DNA of 32,523 bases, taken from positions 1 to 32,523 of IMG/VR virus record IMGVR_UViG_3300036768_000165, one strand, 5' to 3'. Of this stretch, positions 15,167 through 21,222 are shown piece after piece. A program made the translations under genes and the position numbers. This DNA comes from a virus. Below the pieces are notes generated by a model. The model saw only the letters and a program-made list of their open reading frames with translations. It searched no databases and was not told the origin of the DNA. Within the stretch, counting starts at the first letter, position 1, and each line of letters starts with the position of its first letter.

Positions 15167-15346
15167 TCATTCTCCTTTCTGATCTAGGCCACTAGGCGAT
15201 TGGCGTACCGGCTGCGCAAGAATCCAGCGATCCCCAAGCAGTGCGATAGCACGCGCGTATCGCGCCGCCTGCCGGCAGCGGGAAACGCGGTCAGTCAGAG
15301 GGAAATAGGCCCGCGCCTTTCGCGCGAGCTGAAGCGTTGTCTCCAT
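15167..15346 (-). CDS. Hypothetical tiny basic protein
   Basis: A 59-residue gene. The ATG at 15346 follows AAAGGAGAC, and the TGA at 15167-15169 overlaps the following gene's first ATG by four bases. The protein starts METTLQLARKARAYFPLTDR and continues RQAARYARAIALLGDRWILA. It is rich in arginine and alanine, has no cysteine pair and no membrane segment, and is likely a helical basic protein. Similar short proteins (TLQLAR.ar.yFp) occur in phages, but I know no function. Its first 56 bases overlap the end of the gene at 15291 in another frame. Confidence 0.55.
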   Translation of the reverse strand: METTLQLARKARAYFPLTDRVSRCRQAARYARAIALLGDRWILAQPVRQSPSGLDQKGE

Positions 15347-15497
15347 TTCTGTCTCCTTTCAGGATTTGCAGTGCCACCATCACGGCATCGCACGCATTCC
15401 GCGCGATGACGGTGAGGCGGATCGCGCCAGAGACGGCATAGAGCCGCCCGGGTTTGATGGTGGTGACGGAGAGGCGGATGGTGCTGGCCGGTTTCAT
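15291..15497 (-). CDS. Hypothetical small phage protein
   Basis: A 68-residue protein. I chose the ATG at 15497, which overlaps the upstream stop by four bases (ATGA); no strong ribosome-binding site is visible, so coupling is likely. The sequence (STIRLSVTTIKPGRLYAVSG, then RLTVIARNACDAVMVALQIL) resembles short phage proteins of unknown function. The N-terminal half is beta-rich, and AIRLTVIARNACDAVMVAL may be a strand-helix pair. It overlaps the next tiny gene by 56 bases, unusually long for this operon, so its C-terminus may be dual-coding. Confidence 0.6.
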   Translation of the reverse strand: MKPASTIRLSVTTIKPGRLYAVSGAIRLTVIARNACDAVMVALQILKGDRNGDNASARAKGAGLFPSD

Positions 15498-15754
15498 GGC
15501 TGGCGCACCACCAGTGCATCGGCGGGCAGCCCGAGCGCAGCCCAAGCGAGCGCGCCAGCGACCCGGCGGCGCTCAAGGTCGGTTGAGCACTCAATGCGCC
15601 AGCCGTCACGTGCCAGCGCGGCAAATGCCATGCCATCCAACGGTACACTGGACTTGGCGCGCAGCACCACGCCAAGCCCGTAGCTTGAGAGCGGGTGCTT
15701 GTCGGTCCAGCGCAGCCGCTCGCGGCGGCCGGTTGGGGAAATGAGATGGATCAT
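15494..15754 (-). CDS. Hypothetical small phage protein
   Basis: An 86-residue protein. I chose the ATG at 15754, preceded by AAAGGAGC; a longer in-frame extension to 15922 would overlap the cysteine-rich gene at 15766. The sequence (MIHLISPTGRRERLRWTDKH, later GWRIECSTDLERRRVAGALA) is basic, with an arginine-rich segment. The family is not recognised. Four-base overlap with the next gene. Confidence 0.6.
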   Translation of the reverse strand: MIHLISPTGRRERLRWTDKHPLSSYGLGVVLRAKSSVPLDGMAFAALARDGWRIECSTDLERRRVAGALAWAALGLPADALVVRQP

Positions 15755-15765
15755 GCTAGCTCCTT

Positions 15766-15909
15766 TCAAATCCACCCATGCCGCCGGGCGTATCTCTTCG
15801 AGCGCACCCTGGCTTTCGCGCAGCGGATGCAGCGGCAGCCAGAACGGTGGCCGGTCACTGCCGCAGCGTGGCGGGTTATGGCCTTGAGGATGGCGTCTTT
15901 CGCAGTCAT
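15766..15909 (-). CDS. Tiny cysteine-rich basic protein
   Basis: A 47-residue gene: ATG at 15909, TGA at 15766-15768. GGAGGTG lies just before the start, one of the best ribosome-binding sites in this block. The sequence is MTAKDAILKAITRHAAAVTG, then HRSGCRCIRCAKARVRSKRY. The three cysteines (C25, C27, C30) and a nearby histidine (H21) could bind zinc. The rest is strongly basic, so nucleic-acid binding is possible. It overlaps the upstream gene by four bases, and its end contains the ribosome-binding site of the next gene. Confidence 0.5.
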   Translation of the reverse strand: MTAKDAILKAITRHAAAVTGHRSGCRCIRCAKARVRSKRYARRHGWI

Positions 15910-16217
15910 GCGTCACCTCCAAACGGTGAACCGGCCAGGCCGCAATACCCTACTAAGCGCTTGCGCGCTTCATCGACCGGCTCGATCCAGCCGGCCACGT
16001 CTTCCCCGTTGAATGGGAAAAACTCCCATGTATCTGGCACCGTAGGTGGCCTTGTACCGGCATCTTCTTCTCTGCGGGCCAGAAGGTTCTGCGCAGCGAT
16101 GATACGCTGCGCCCCTGTCTCCGGCGTCACGGGCGGCGCGGTGCGCCAGCAGGCGCATGCTGCGCCGATGCACTTGACGGCCTCATGTCGAGCTGCGGAC
16201 AAGAATGGACAGAACAT
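15906..16217 (-). CDS. Hypothetical cysteine-containing phage protein
   Basis: A 103-residue protein starting MFCPFLSAARHEAVKCIGAA, then CACWRTAPPVTPETGAQRII. It ends RKRLVGYCGLAGSPFGGDA. The cysteines at the N-terminus (C3, C16, C21, C23) and the GYCG near the C-terminus recall small phage proteins with paired cysteine clusters at both ends, possibly a metal-binding fold. CTGGAG in a repeated leader element (16226-16256) is its probable ribosome-binding site. Function unknown. Confidence 0.65.
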   Translation of the reverse strand: MFCPFLSAARHEAVKCIGAACACWRTAPPVTPETGAQRIIAAQNLLARREEDAGTRPPTVPDTWEFFPFNGEDVAGWIEPVDEARKRLVGYCGLAGSPFGGDA

Positions 16218-16225
16218 GATATTGA

Positions 16226-16256
16226 CTCCAGCCCCAGACTAACCCCGAGGCGCGGG
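16226..16256 (-). repeat. Repeated leader element, copy 1
   Basis: A 31-base element whose second copy lies at 20476-20504. The two match throughout except for two extra bases in this copy. On the minus strand it ends in CTGGAG eight bases before the ATG at 16217, so it contains the ribosome-binding site. It begins with CCCG-N5-CGGG, which can form a short hairpin. This copy also covers the last codons and stop of the gene at 16239. Confidence 0.7.
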
Positions 16257-16448
16257 TTGCAGCTGGATGCTGCTGTCGTCATTGAAAGCCCTGATCTCAT
16301 CCTCGTCGCACTCGGCGCAGAGGAAGACGGTGTATTCTGTCCCGTCGTCATTTGTCCAGACGACAGGCCACGTCGGCCGCGCGCCGCAATAGGCGCAGGG
16401 CTCGTGGGACGCCCCTTCTGGCAGTGATGTTTGTATGTGTTCCATCAT
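16239..16448 (-). CDS. Small zinc-ribbon protein
   Basis: A 69-residue protein starting at the ATG that overlaps the VWA stop by four bases (MMEHIQTSLPEGASHEPCAY); a second ATG is one codon later. Two CxxC pairs (CAYC at about 18-21 and CAEC at about 44-47) mark a zinc ribbon, with VVWTNDDGTEYTVFLCAECD between them. The C-terminus is acidic, then ends QLQPAPRG. It immediately follows the VWA gene and may belong to the same functional unit. Family unknown. Confidence 0.72.
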   Translation of the reverse strand: MMEHIQTSLPEGASHEPCAYCGARPTWPVVWTNDDGTEYTVFLCAECDEDEIRAFNDDSSIQLQPAPRG

Positions 16449-18016
16449 GCCCTCCTTGCAAGACTTTCCACCGCCCCGGCAATGTCACCATCGGCGATGA
16501 GGGTGTAGGCGCACCAAGACGTATCTGACGGCGCGATGTCGGGGTTGGGGTTGGCCCACAGCACCCGGATTCCGGCCTTTGCAGCCGCGCGATAGCCGGC
16601 CGTGCCATGGGCATCGCCAAAGACCAGCATGTGGCTGATCCCGGCTGCCTTGACGCGCGCCCAGCCGTCAACGTCATCACCGTAGCCGACGATGGGTGGA
16701 AGCTTGGAGAAGCGCTTGGTGTCGCGCCCGACGATCTCTGACGGGTCGAGCGACCCTTCGGCATTAGCGTAATCGGAGCTGAGTGCTGGCGTCTGGGCGG
16801 CGTAGAAGCCCTTATACCGCATGGCCAGGGCCTCAGCGATACCCCATGTGCGGGCTGCGATCCACTCGCATGACCCGCTCACGTCATAGATGACAAGCAG
16901 GCCATTGACAGCAGGCGTGTCCCTGCGCATGCGGTGGAGCCGCACCTGGTGGGTGACGAGCTCGCGCACCAAGCGCTTACCATCCCAAAGCGGGCACGGC
17001 TCTTGGCGTGTGGCGTCGGCCATGAGACGAGACAGGGCGCGGACAACGCGCGCCAATTCAGAGACAGCGGCCAGCGTTGGCCGGTCGATTGATGCACGGG
17101 CGCCGCCTTCTTCTGTGACGGCAGCCGCAAAGGATTCTGTGCCATCGGATGACTGATCATCGGCCCCCGGCGAGGCGCTTGCATCGGCGGTTTCTTGCCG
17201 ATGGTCGCACTCCTCACCGGGTGCCGCGTCAGCCCCGGAGCCCATCCCGGACGCGGGCACCTCATCGGCTCCGCGATCACCCCCCTGGTCAGCCCCATGC
17301 TGGGCATCATCCCCGGGCTCAGGCGTGCCACCATGAGACGACTCGCCCGACGTGCCGCCATTGCTGGCGTCATCGCCGGCACGCTCGATCCCATGGCCAG
17401 GGTTGGGCGTGTCTCCGGTAGTGCCCGCATTGCAGGCGCTATCGGAGCCAGCCAGGTCTTCAGCCGACGTTTGAGCAGCGTGCTGGCACTCGCCGCTATT
17501 CCCGTCGCCGCCGTGGCTGTCGGCGGTGTCATTGGTGTGCGCCCCCTCACTGATCGGGGCGTCCTGGCCGACATTGTGGTCGGTACTGTCGGCTTCCTGG
17601 CGGTCGGACTCACCAGCAGCGTGCTGCTGCCTGTCATGCTGCCTGTCAGGATTGCCAGCAGCATGCTGGCGGATGGCAGCCCACACGTCCGCAGCGGACG
17701 CATCTGGACCGTACTGGCTGATGAGCCAGTCGAGAGCCCTCTCGGCGAGCCCGATTTGCCAATGGCTGGCTGGTACCTGCGGAATATCGTGCAGCAGGTA
17801 CAGCGGGCGGATGGACCCGGCGGCCACCATGAGCTCGGTGGCGTTAATCGCACAGTGTGCCGAGCTTTGGAACTCGTCCCACCCGTGGCGCACAGACGCG
17901 CGCCATTCTGCGACCTGCCTGCGCAGATCGCGCAGCCGGGTATCATCCCACTCCCAATTGTGGGAGCCCGTGCGCGCCCACACGGGGCTTGGCGGTGGGA
18001 GGCGGCGGATATTCAT
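16445..18016 (-). CDS. VWA-domain protein with long disordered linker, CobT/CoxE-like
   Basis: A 523-residue protein in three parts. Residues 1-115 are a helical N-terminal domain. Residues about 116-300 are a low-complexity linker rich in Asp, Gly, Ser, Ala and His. Residues about 310-523 form a von Willebrand A-type domain, with LLVIYDVSGSCEWIAARTWG giving the metal-ion-dependent adhesion site D378-x-S380-x-S382. The upstream overlapping gene encodes a MoxR-type AAA+ ATPase. VWA plus MoxR pairs act as chaperone or chelatase motors. The long acidic linker before a C-terminal VWA domain is the architecture of CobT/BchD subunits. No CobN-like chelatase is present, so the substrate here is unknown. 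Confidence 0.82.
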   Translation of the reverse strand: MNIRRLPPPSPVWARTGSHNWEWDDTRLRDLRRQVAEWRASVRHGWDEFQSSAHCAINATELMVAAGSIRPLYLLHDIPQVPASHWQIGLAERALDWLISQYGPDASAADVWAAIRQHAAGNPDRQHDRQQHAAGESDRQEADSTDHNVGQDAPISEGAHTNDTADSHGGDGNSGECQHAAQTSAEDLAGSDSACNAGTTGDTPNPGHGIERAGDDASNGGTSGESSHGGTPEPGDDAQHGADQGGDRGADEVPASGMGSGADAAPGEECDHRQETADASASPGADDQSSDGTESFAAAVTEEGGARASIDRPTLAAVSELARVVRALSRLMADATRQEPCPLWDGKRLVRELVTHQVRLHRMRRDTPAVNGLLVIYDVSGSCEWIAARTWGIAEALAMRYKGFYAAQTPALSSDYANAEGSLDPSEIVGRDTKRFSKLPPIVGYGDDVDGWARVKAAGISHMLVFGDAHGTAGYRAAAKAGIRVLWANPNPDIAPSDTSWCAYTLIADGDIAGAVESLARRA

Positions 18017-18840
18017 GCCGCCCTCCTGCGCGCCGCCACGATCTCGCCCCAGATGGACGCCACCAGGCGGCGCACCTCCTCGGTGTCCACCGCCATGGCC
18101 CCTTCGTCAGTGCGCGCGGCCCAGGCCCGCAGGGTTTCGGCCACGGCTTCAGCCGATGATGCGACAACCCACGCCTCGTGGCAGGCATGGGCGATTTCCT
18201 GAAGCGAGAGGGCTTCGTTGCCCTCCGCCCGCGCGACAATCTGGCAGGCGCGGTCCATCAGGCGGACCACGCCGATGGGAGCACCGCTACGGGCGGCGGC
18301 AAGTTCCACCCGCAGGGCTTCTGGAAGCGGCTGCATGCGCAGCCGACGGCACCGACGCAGCAAGGCGTCGGTGTGTGGACGTTGCCCGTTGCTGGTGATG
18401 ACCACCAGCACGCGGCTCAGGTCGGTCTGTAGGTGCTCGCCGGGTTTGACGGGCACCCGGCCGGATTGGAGCCAGTCGAGGAGCAGGGCCTCCACAGACT
18501 CCGGGGCCTTGTCCAGCTCGTCCAAACAGACGACGACGAGCTGGTGTTTGTGGCTGGCCTCTGCGGCCAGGGCGAGGATACCGGGCTGGTGGACGTGTGT
18601 GGCGTCCCCGGCCACGGCGGCCGGGACGTTGATCCCGGCGAAAAGGTCGTCCGCCCCGCTCCAGGAGTGGAGCAGGGCGTACAGGAAATGCCCGCCGTGC
18701 TCGCGGGCAATCGCTTCCGCGAGCGCGGTCTTGCCCGTCCCGGGCGCGCCGGTGACGAGAAGCGCCCGGGCGGAATGCCCTGGCTGGGCGAGGAGAGAGG
18801 CCACCGCTTGCGAGGTGGCGGTGGAATGGCGGTACTGCAT
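18013..18840 (-). CDS. MoxR/CobS-like AAA+ ATPase
   Basis: A 275-residue AAA+ protein. Walker A is TGAPGTGKTALAEAIA (P-loop residues 31-38). Walker B is LVVVCLDELDKAPES (D107, E108). Sensor 1 is VVITSNGQRPHTDALLRR (about 146-163), followed by an arginine-rich stretch (RRCRRLR) that could give the arginine finger. Residues about 49-93 (GHFLYALLHSWSGADDLFAG and onward) match the segment after the P-loop in MoxR/CobS-type proteins. The ATG at 18840 overlaps the previous stop by one base, and its own stop overlaps the VWA start by four. It likely forms a ring that works on a substrate chosen by the VWA partner. Confidence 0.88.
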   Translation of the reverse strand: MQYRHSTATSQAVASLLAQPGHSARALLVTGAPGTGKTALAEAIAREHGGHFLYALLHSWSGADDLFAGINVPAAVAGDATHVHQPGILALAAEASHKHQLVVVCLDELDKAPESVEALLLDWLQSGRVPVKPGEHLQTDLSRVLVVITSNGQRPHTDALLRRCRRLRMQPLPEALRVELAAARSGAPIGVVRLMDRACQIVARAEGNEALSLQEIAHACHEAWVVASSAEAVAETLRAWAARTDEGAMAVDTEEVRRLVASIWGEIVAARRRAA

Positions 18841-19964
18841 CACCGCTCCCCCTTTCTTGCCGAGCAACGGCTGGCTAGGTAGAAGGGCCAGTCGTCGCGG
18901 CGGATTTCGCCGGTGATGGCGATCTTGAGATCGATCGCCTTGATGCCGTAGACCGATCCGTCCTCGGCGAGCACAGCACCGAGGACGGCACCCGAAGGAG
19001 CGCCGACGACATCTTCCGTGGTCGGGCGCTCGACAACGACGCCGGCCACCTTGGTGGCCAGGGCGTCAAAGGCGGCGACGATGATGCCGTCCGCCTCGGG
19101 GATGATGGCGGGCTTGGGTTTAGGCTGGGCATGGGCGGGCACCGCCTTGCAGGCGGGCTGCCCGGAGGGGGTGACGTGGGTGATCTCCACCCACTCACCG
19201 GGTCTGACGGCAGTGGCCCCGAACCGGTCGGTGCCCGCCCAAATCCAGTGCTCGTGCCCGTCCACGAGCACCTGGACTTGGCCGGCGCGGTTGCCACCAC
19301 GCTTGCCGGCCCGTTCCACGCGGGCAACAGTGCCCACGGGAAGGGCCTCACGGGCGGCGGCCATCTCCGCCTCGCGGCGGGCGCGCTCCTCGGCGAGGAA
19401 CCGCGCCCGCTCCTCCCGCAAGGCCCGCTCTTTGGCCTTGCGGGCGTCGATCTGCGCCCGGAGGCGAGCCTGCCGGGCCTCCTCGTGCCTGGCCATTTCG
19501 GCCAGCACGGCTTGGCGGGCCAGCTTGGCCCGCTCCGGGTCAACTGCCCGGGCCGCCTCAAGGGCTGCGGCGTCCGGGGGTGTGAGCTTGCCCCCGAACA
19601 CGGCGCGGGCGAACGCGCCGTGCAAGGAGGCATCTTCTTCCGCCTCCTTGGCCAAGGCGGCCAAGGAGCGCATGGCCAGCCAGTCACGGCGGGCGCCGGC
19701 CTCAGCGGCCAGCACCCACCGGTGGCGGGCCACGGCGGCCCACATCTCGCGGATGCGGGCCGTGTCCTCCTCGCCGCCTTCCTTGGCGGCTGGAGTATCA
19801 TCGGCGGGGACGTACAGCTCAGCCCCGCCGTCGATCTTCTCGAGGAGCCGAAGCCCCTCGAGAAGGAGGTACTCGCGCTCCTCGTCAGGAGCGCGGATGT
19901 CCTGACTGAGGCGATCAAGCGCCTCAATCAGGCGGTCTCGGTCGATGTGGGTGATGTCTGCCAT
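18840..19964 (-). CDS. Large coiled-coil protein in the MoxR-VWA operon
   Basis: A 374-residue protein. GGGAGGAG precedes the ATG at 19964, which overlaps the upstream stop by one base. Residues 1-150 are mostly helical. Residues about 150-208 form a strongly charged Arg/Glu/Ala coiled coil (ARLRAQIDARKAKERALREE). Residues about 209-262 look like a small beta-barrel (VGTVARVERAGKRGGNRAGQ, then VQVLVDGHEHWIWAG), perhaps SH3- or OB-like. A lysine/proline hinge (KAVPAHAQPKPKP) leads to a C-terminal domain (288-374). No family is recognised. Its position directly before MoxR suggests it is a substrate adaptor or third component. Confidence 0.72.
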   Translation of the reverse strand: MADITHIDRDRLIEALDRLSQDIRAPDEEREYLLLEGLRLLEKIDGGAELYVPADDTPAAKEGGEEDTARIREMWAAVARHRWVLAAEAGARRDWLAMRSLAALAKEAEEDASLHGAFARAVFGGKLTPPDAAALEAARAVDPERAKLARQAVLAEMARHEEARQARLRAQIDARKAKERALREERARFLAEERARREAEMAAAREALPVGTVARVERAGKRGGNRAGQVQVLVDGHEHWIWAGTDRFGATAVRPGEWVEITHVTPSGQPACKAVPAHAQPKPKPAIIPEADGIIVAAFDALATKVAGVVVERPTTEDVVGAPSGAVLGAVLAEDGSVYGIKAIDLKIAITGEIRRDDWPFYLASRCSARKGER

Positions 19965-20227
19965 CACCGCTCCTCCCTATACTCCCGCACCCCGACCGTG
20001 CCCATGCGCGGGCCGGCGGTGGTCAGAAATGGGCGCTGGTATTCATTTGTGCCCCAGCGCCGGTCAGCACGGGCGTGGGCCTTCCCCAAGAGGCTGTACA
20101 GCCCGCGCCGATTTCTGGCGATTCCGACCCTCTGCCAGGATGCCCGGTAGAGGGCGTACTCGTCCCAGATGACAACCTCAATGGGGAATTGCAGTTCGTG
20201 GGCGTAGAGCGGATTGAGTATCGTCAT
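19964..20227 (-). CDS. Hypothetical early operon protein
   Basis: An 87-residue protein. I chose the ATG at 20227, preceded by GGGGGAG; an in-frame start at 20245 would overlap the previous gene. The sequence (MTILNPLYAHELQFPIEVVI, then WDEYALYRASWQRVGIARNR) is soluble, with aromatic and arginine-rich parts. The C-terminus is basic (RMGTVGVREYREER). The family is not recognised. It is the second gene behind the early minus-strand promoter. Confidence 0.62.
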   Translation of the reverse strand: MTILNPLYAHELQFPIEVVIWDEYALYRASWQRVGIARNRRGLYSLLGKAHARADRRWGTNEYQRPFLTTAGPRMGTVGVREYREER

Positions 20228-20241
20228 GGCTTCTCCCCCTC

Positions 20242-20469
20242 TCACATCAGACCGGCGACGGCCTGCTCAGGTGTGGACGCCTGCCGCACAATGCGCGGCA
20301 GGCCGGTTTCGTCGGCCGACTCAGCGTCGGCAACGAACCACTGGACTGAGGATCCCCTGGTATGCACCGCGTAGAGGGCATACCGGGAGAACTCCCCGAA
20401 GAGGAGCTTATCGCTGGCGAGCTTGCCAGCGAGCTGGGGGTTATTTTTTTCGGAAGAGGGGAACTTCAT
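20242..20469 (-). CDS. Hypothetical first gene of the early minus-strand operon
   Basis: A 75-residue protein if it starts at the ATG at 20469, six bases after a repeated leader element containing CTGGAG; an upstream in-frame ATG at 20541 would lie in the promoter. The start is MKFPSSEKNNPQLAGKLASD. The second half is VHTRGSSVQWFVADAESADE, then GLPRIVRQASTPEQAVAGLM. It looks like a small alpha/beta protein. Being first behind a strong promoter with an operator-like palindrome, it is expected to be expressed early and strongly. Family unknown. Confidence 0.62.
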   Translation of the reverse strand: MKFPSSEKNNPQLAGKLASDKLLFGEFSRYALYAVHTRGSSVQWFVADAESADETGLPRIVRQASTPEQAVAGLM

Positions 20470-20475
20470 AGAAGT

Positions 20476-20504
20476 CTCCAGCCCCAGACTCCCCGAGGCG
20501 CGGG
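20476..20504 (-). repeat. Repeated leader element, copy 2
   Basis: A 29-base copy of the element at 16226-16256. On the minus strand it ends in CTGGAG six bases before the ATG at 20469. In this copy AGTCT and AGACT can pair around GGGGCTGG, placing the ribosome-binding site in a hairpin loop; the other copy lacks that stem. It lies just after the early operator, at the start of the transcript. Confidence 0.7.
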
Positions 20505-20525
20505 AGAACAGCACAACGCTGTTCT
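20505..20525. promoter_or_regulatory. Operator-like palindrome
   Basis: A perfect eight-base inverted repeat, AGAACAGC-N5-GCTGTTCT, centred on 20515. It lies directly downstream of the early minus-strand promoter's -10 box, about where transcription should start. This position suits repressor binding, and the palindrome is too short and lacks a T run for a terminator. The binding protein is unknown; the YdaS/Cro-like protein at 20935 or a repressor outside the window are candidates. Confidence 0.6.
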
Positions 20526-20532
20526 TATCGTC

Positions 20533-20560
20533 ATGATACACTACGCCTTGTAGAAGTCAA
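20533..20560 (-). promoter_or_regulatory. Early minus-strand promoter
   Basis: A sigma70-like promoter on the minus strand: -35 TTGACT (20555-20560) and -10 TATCAT (20533-20538), with a 16-base spacer. The start should fall near 20526, at the edge of the palindrome at 20505-20525. It should drive the minus-strand operon from 20469 down to 9396. Confidence 0.65.
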
Positions 20561-20571
20561 TGGGGCAATGC

Positions 20572-20874
20572 ATGAAACTTTTTTATGGCAACGATAAGCT
20601 GGACTTATGGCCAGCCCACCCATGCCAGGACTGCCCGCGTGCCAAGACGGCTCGCCTGTCAGACGGGCGTGTCGTCTGCACCTGGTGCTTGGCATGGGCC
20701 ATCGATTGCGAGGCGCGCCACCTTCTGGCCCTGCCGCTACGGAAGCGCAGGGAAGCGCTTGAGGCGCGGGAGCGGGTGCGTGGGCGTGAGCAGGTGCAGG
20801 CCCTGAAGGATGCCATGACCCGGATTCACGCGCAGAGGCGGGCGGCGAAGTCTGACACGAAGAAGTGGACTTGA
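20572..20874 (+). CDS. Small phage protein with cysteine pairs
   Basis: A 100-residue protein. I prefer the ATG at 20572, with GGGG six bases before it; another in-frame ATG is at 20560. Two cysteine pairs (CQDC and CTWC) and a later cysteine in CEAR form the N-terminal part. A charged helix follows (RREALEARERVRGREQVQAL, then KDAMTRIHAQRR). I recall similar small phage proteins (C.dCp.A......VC..Cp.W...CEAR..), often near the early regulatory region; the function is unknown. It is the first gene of the rightward early region. Its end overlaps the promoter of the next gene. Confidence 0.68.
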   Translation: MKLFYGNDKLDLWPAHPCQDCPRAKTARLSDGRVVCTWCLAWAIDCEARHLLALPLRKRREALEARERVRGREQVQALKDAMTRIHAQRRAAKSDTKKWT

Positions 20875-20897
20875 TGCTCATGTGGCTAGTGTATAAT
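20871..20897 (+). promoter_or_regulatory. Rightward early promoter
   Basis: A perfect -10 box, TATAAT (20892-20897), with a weaker -35, TTGATG (20871-20876), 15 bases upstream. The -35 overlaps the stop of the previous gene. The likely start is near 20904, followed by the leader and a full AAAGGAGG site before the regulator ATG at 20935. It should drive the replication genes and perhaps the packaging genes. Confidence 0.6.
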
Positions 20898-20934
20898 AGA
20901 ATCGGCTTTCCTGTAACCGTAGAAAGGAGGAAGT

Positions 20935-21222
20935 ATGCAACCGAACCCACGAGAAGCGCTACGCCGAGCCATCGATGTGGCCGGTGGTCTGGCGAAGCTG
21001 GGCAGGATGATTGACTGCTCGATACAGCAGGTTTGGAACTGGACGGTAAGCGGGCGCGCCCCGGTGTCGGCCTGCCCCAAGATCGAGGCTGCCACAGGGG
21101 TTCCCTGCGAAGAGCTGCGGCCTGACATCAATTGGGCCTACATGCGGGAGCAGATGCGTTCGCTCAGCGAACGCTCAACGAACGCTCAACGAACGCTCAA
21201 CGACAATGGGAGCGAACGGTGA
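20935..21222 (+). CDS. YdaS/Cro-like DNA-binding regulator
   Basis: A 95-residue protein with a near-perfect ribosome-binding site (AAAGGAGG). Residues about 5-62 match YdaS-type Cro-like proteins (PF15943): REALRRAIDVAGGLAKLGRM, then IDCSIQQVWNWTVSGRAPVS and CPKIEAATG, giving a helix-turn-helix with V33 and W34 in the recognition helix. It continues with LRPDINWAYM, the usual ending, and then a tail made by the iteron repeats (STNAQRTLN). It probably regulates the early promoters, like Cro. It overlaps the replication gene by four bases. Confidence 0.85.
   Translation: MQPNPREALRRAIDVAGGLAKLGRMIDCSIQQVWNWTVSGRAPVSACPKIEAATGVPCEELRPDINWAYMREQMRSLSERSTNAQRTLNDNGSER
21158..21201 (+). repeat. 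Iteron cluster 1 (11-bp repeats)
   Basis: Three perfect tandem copies of GAACGCTCAAC (21169-21179, 21180-21190, 21191-21201) with a degenerate copy before them (21158-21168, three mismatches). The 11-base period is not a multiple of three, so selection acts on the DNA, not the peptide. The cluster lies at the end of the regulator gene. Confidence 0.75.

Noticed and set aside
17195-18398. Long open frames on the plus strand opposite the VWA gene (up to 335 codons)
   Set aside because: They mirror the GC-rich linker of the VWA gene, have no ribosome-binding site or family-like motifs and break the tight minus-strand operon.
19131-20150. 339-codon plus-strand frame opposite the coiled-coil gene
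   Set aside because: Antisense to a gene with good operon context and its own ribosome-binding site; composition explained by the GC-rich coding strand.
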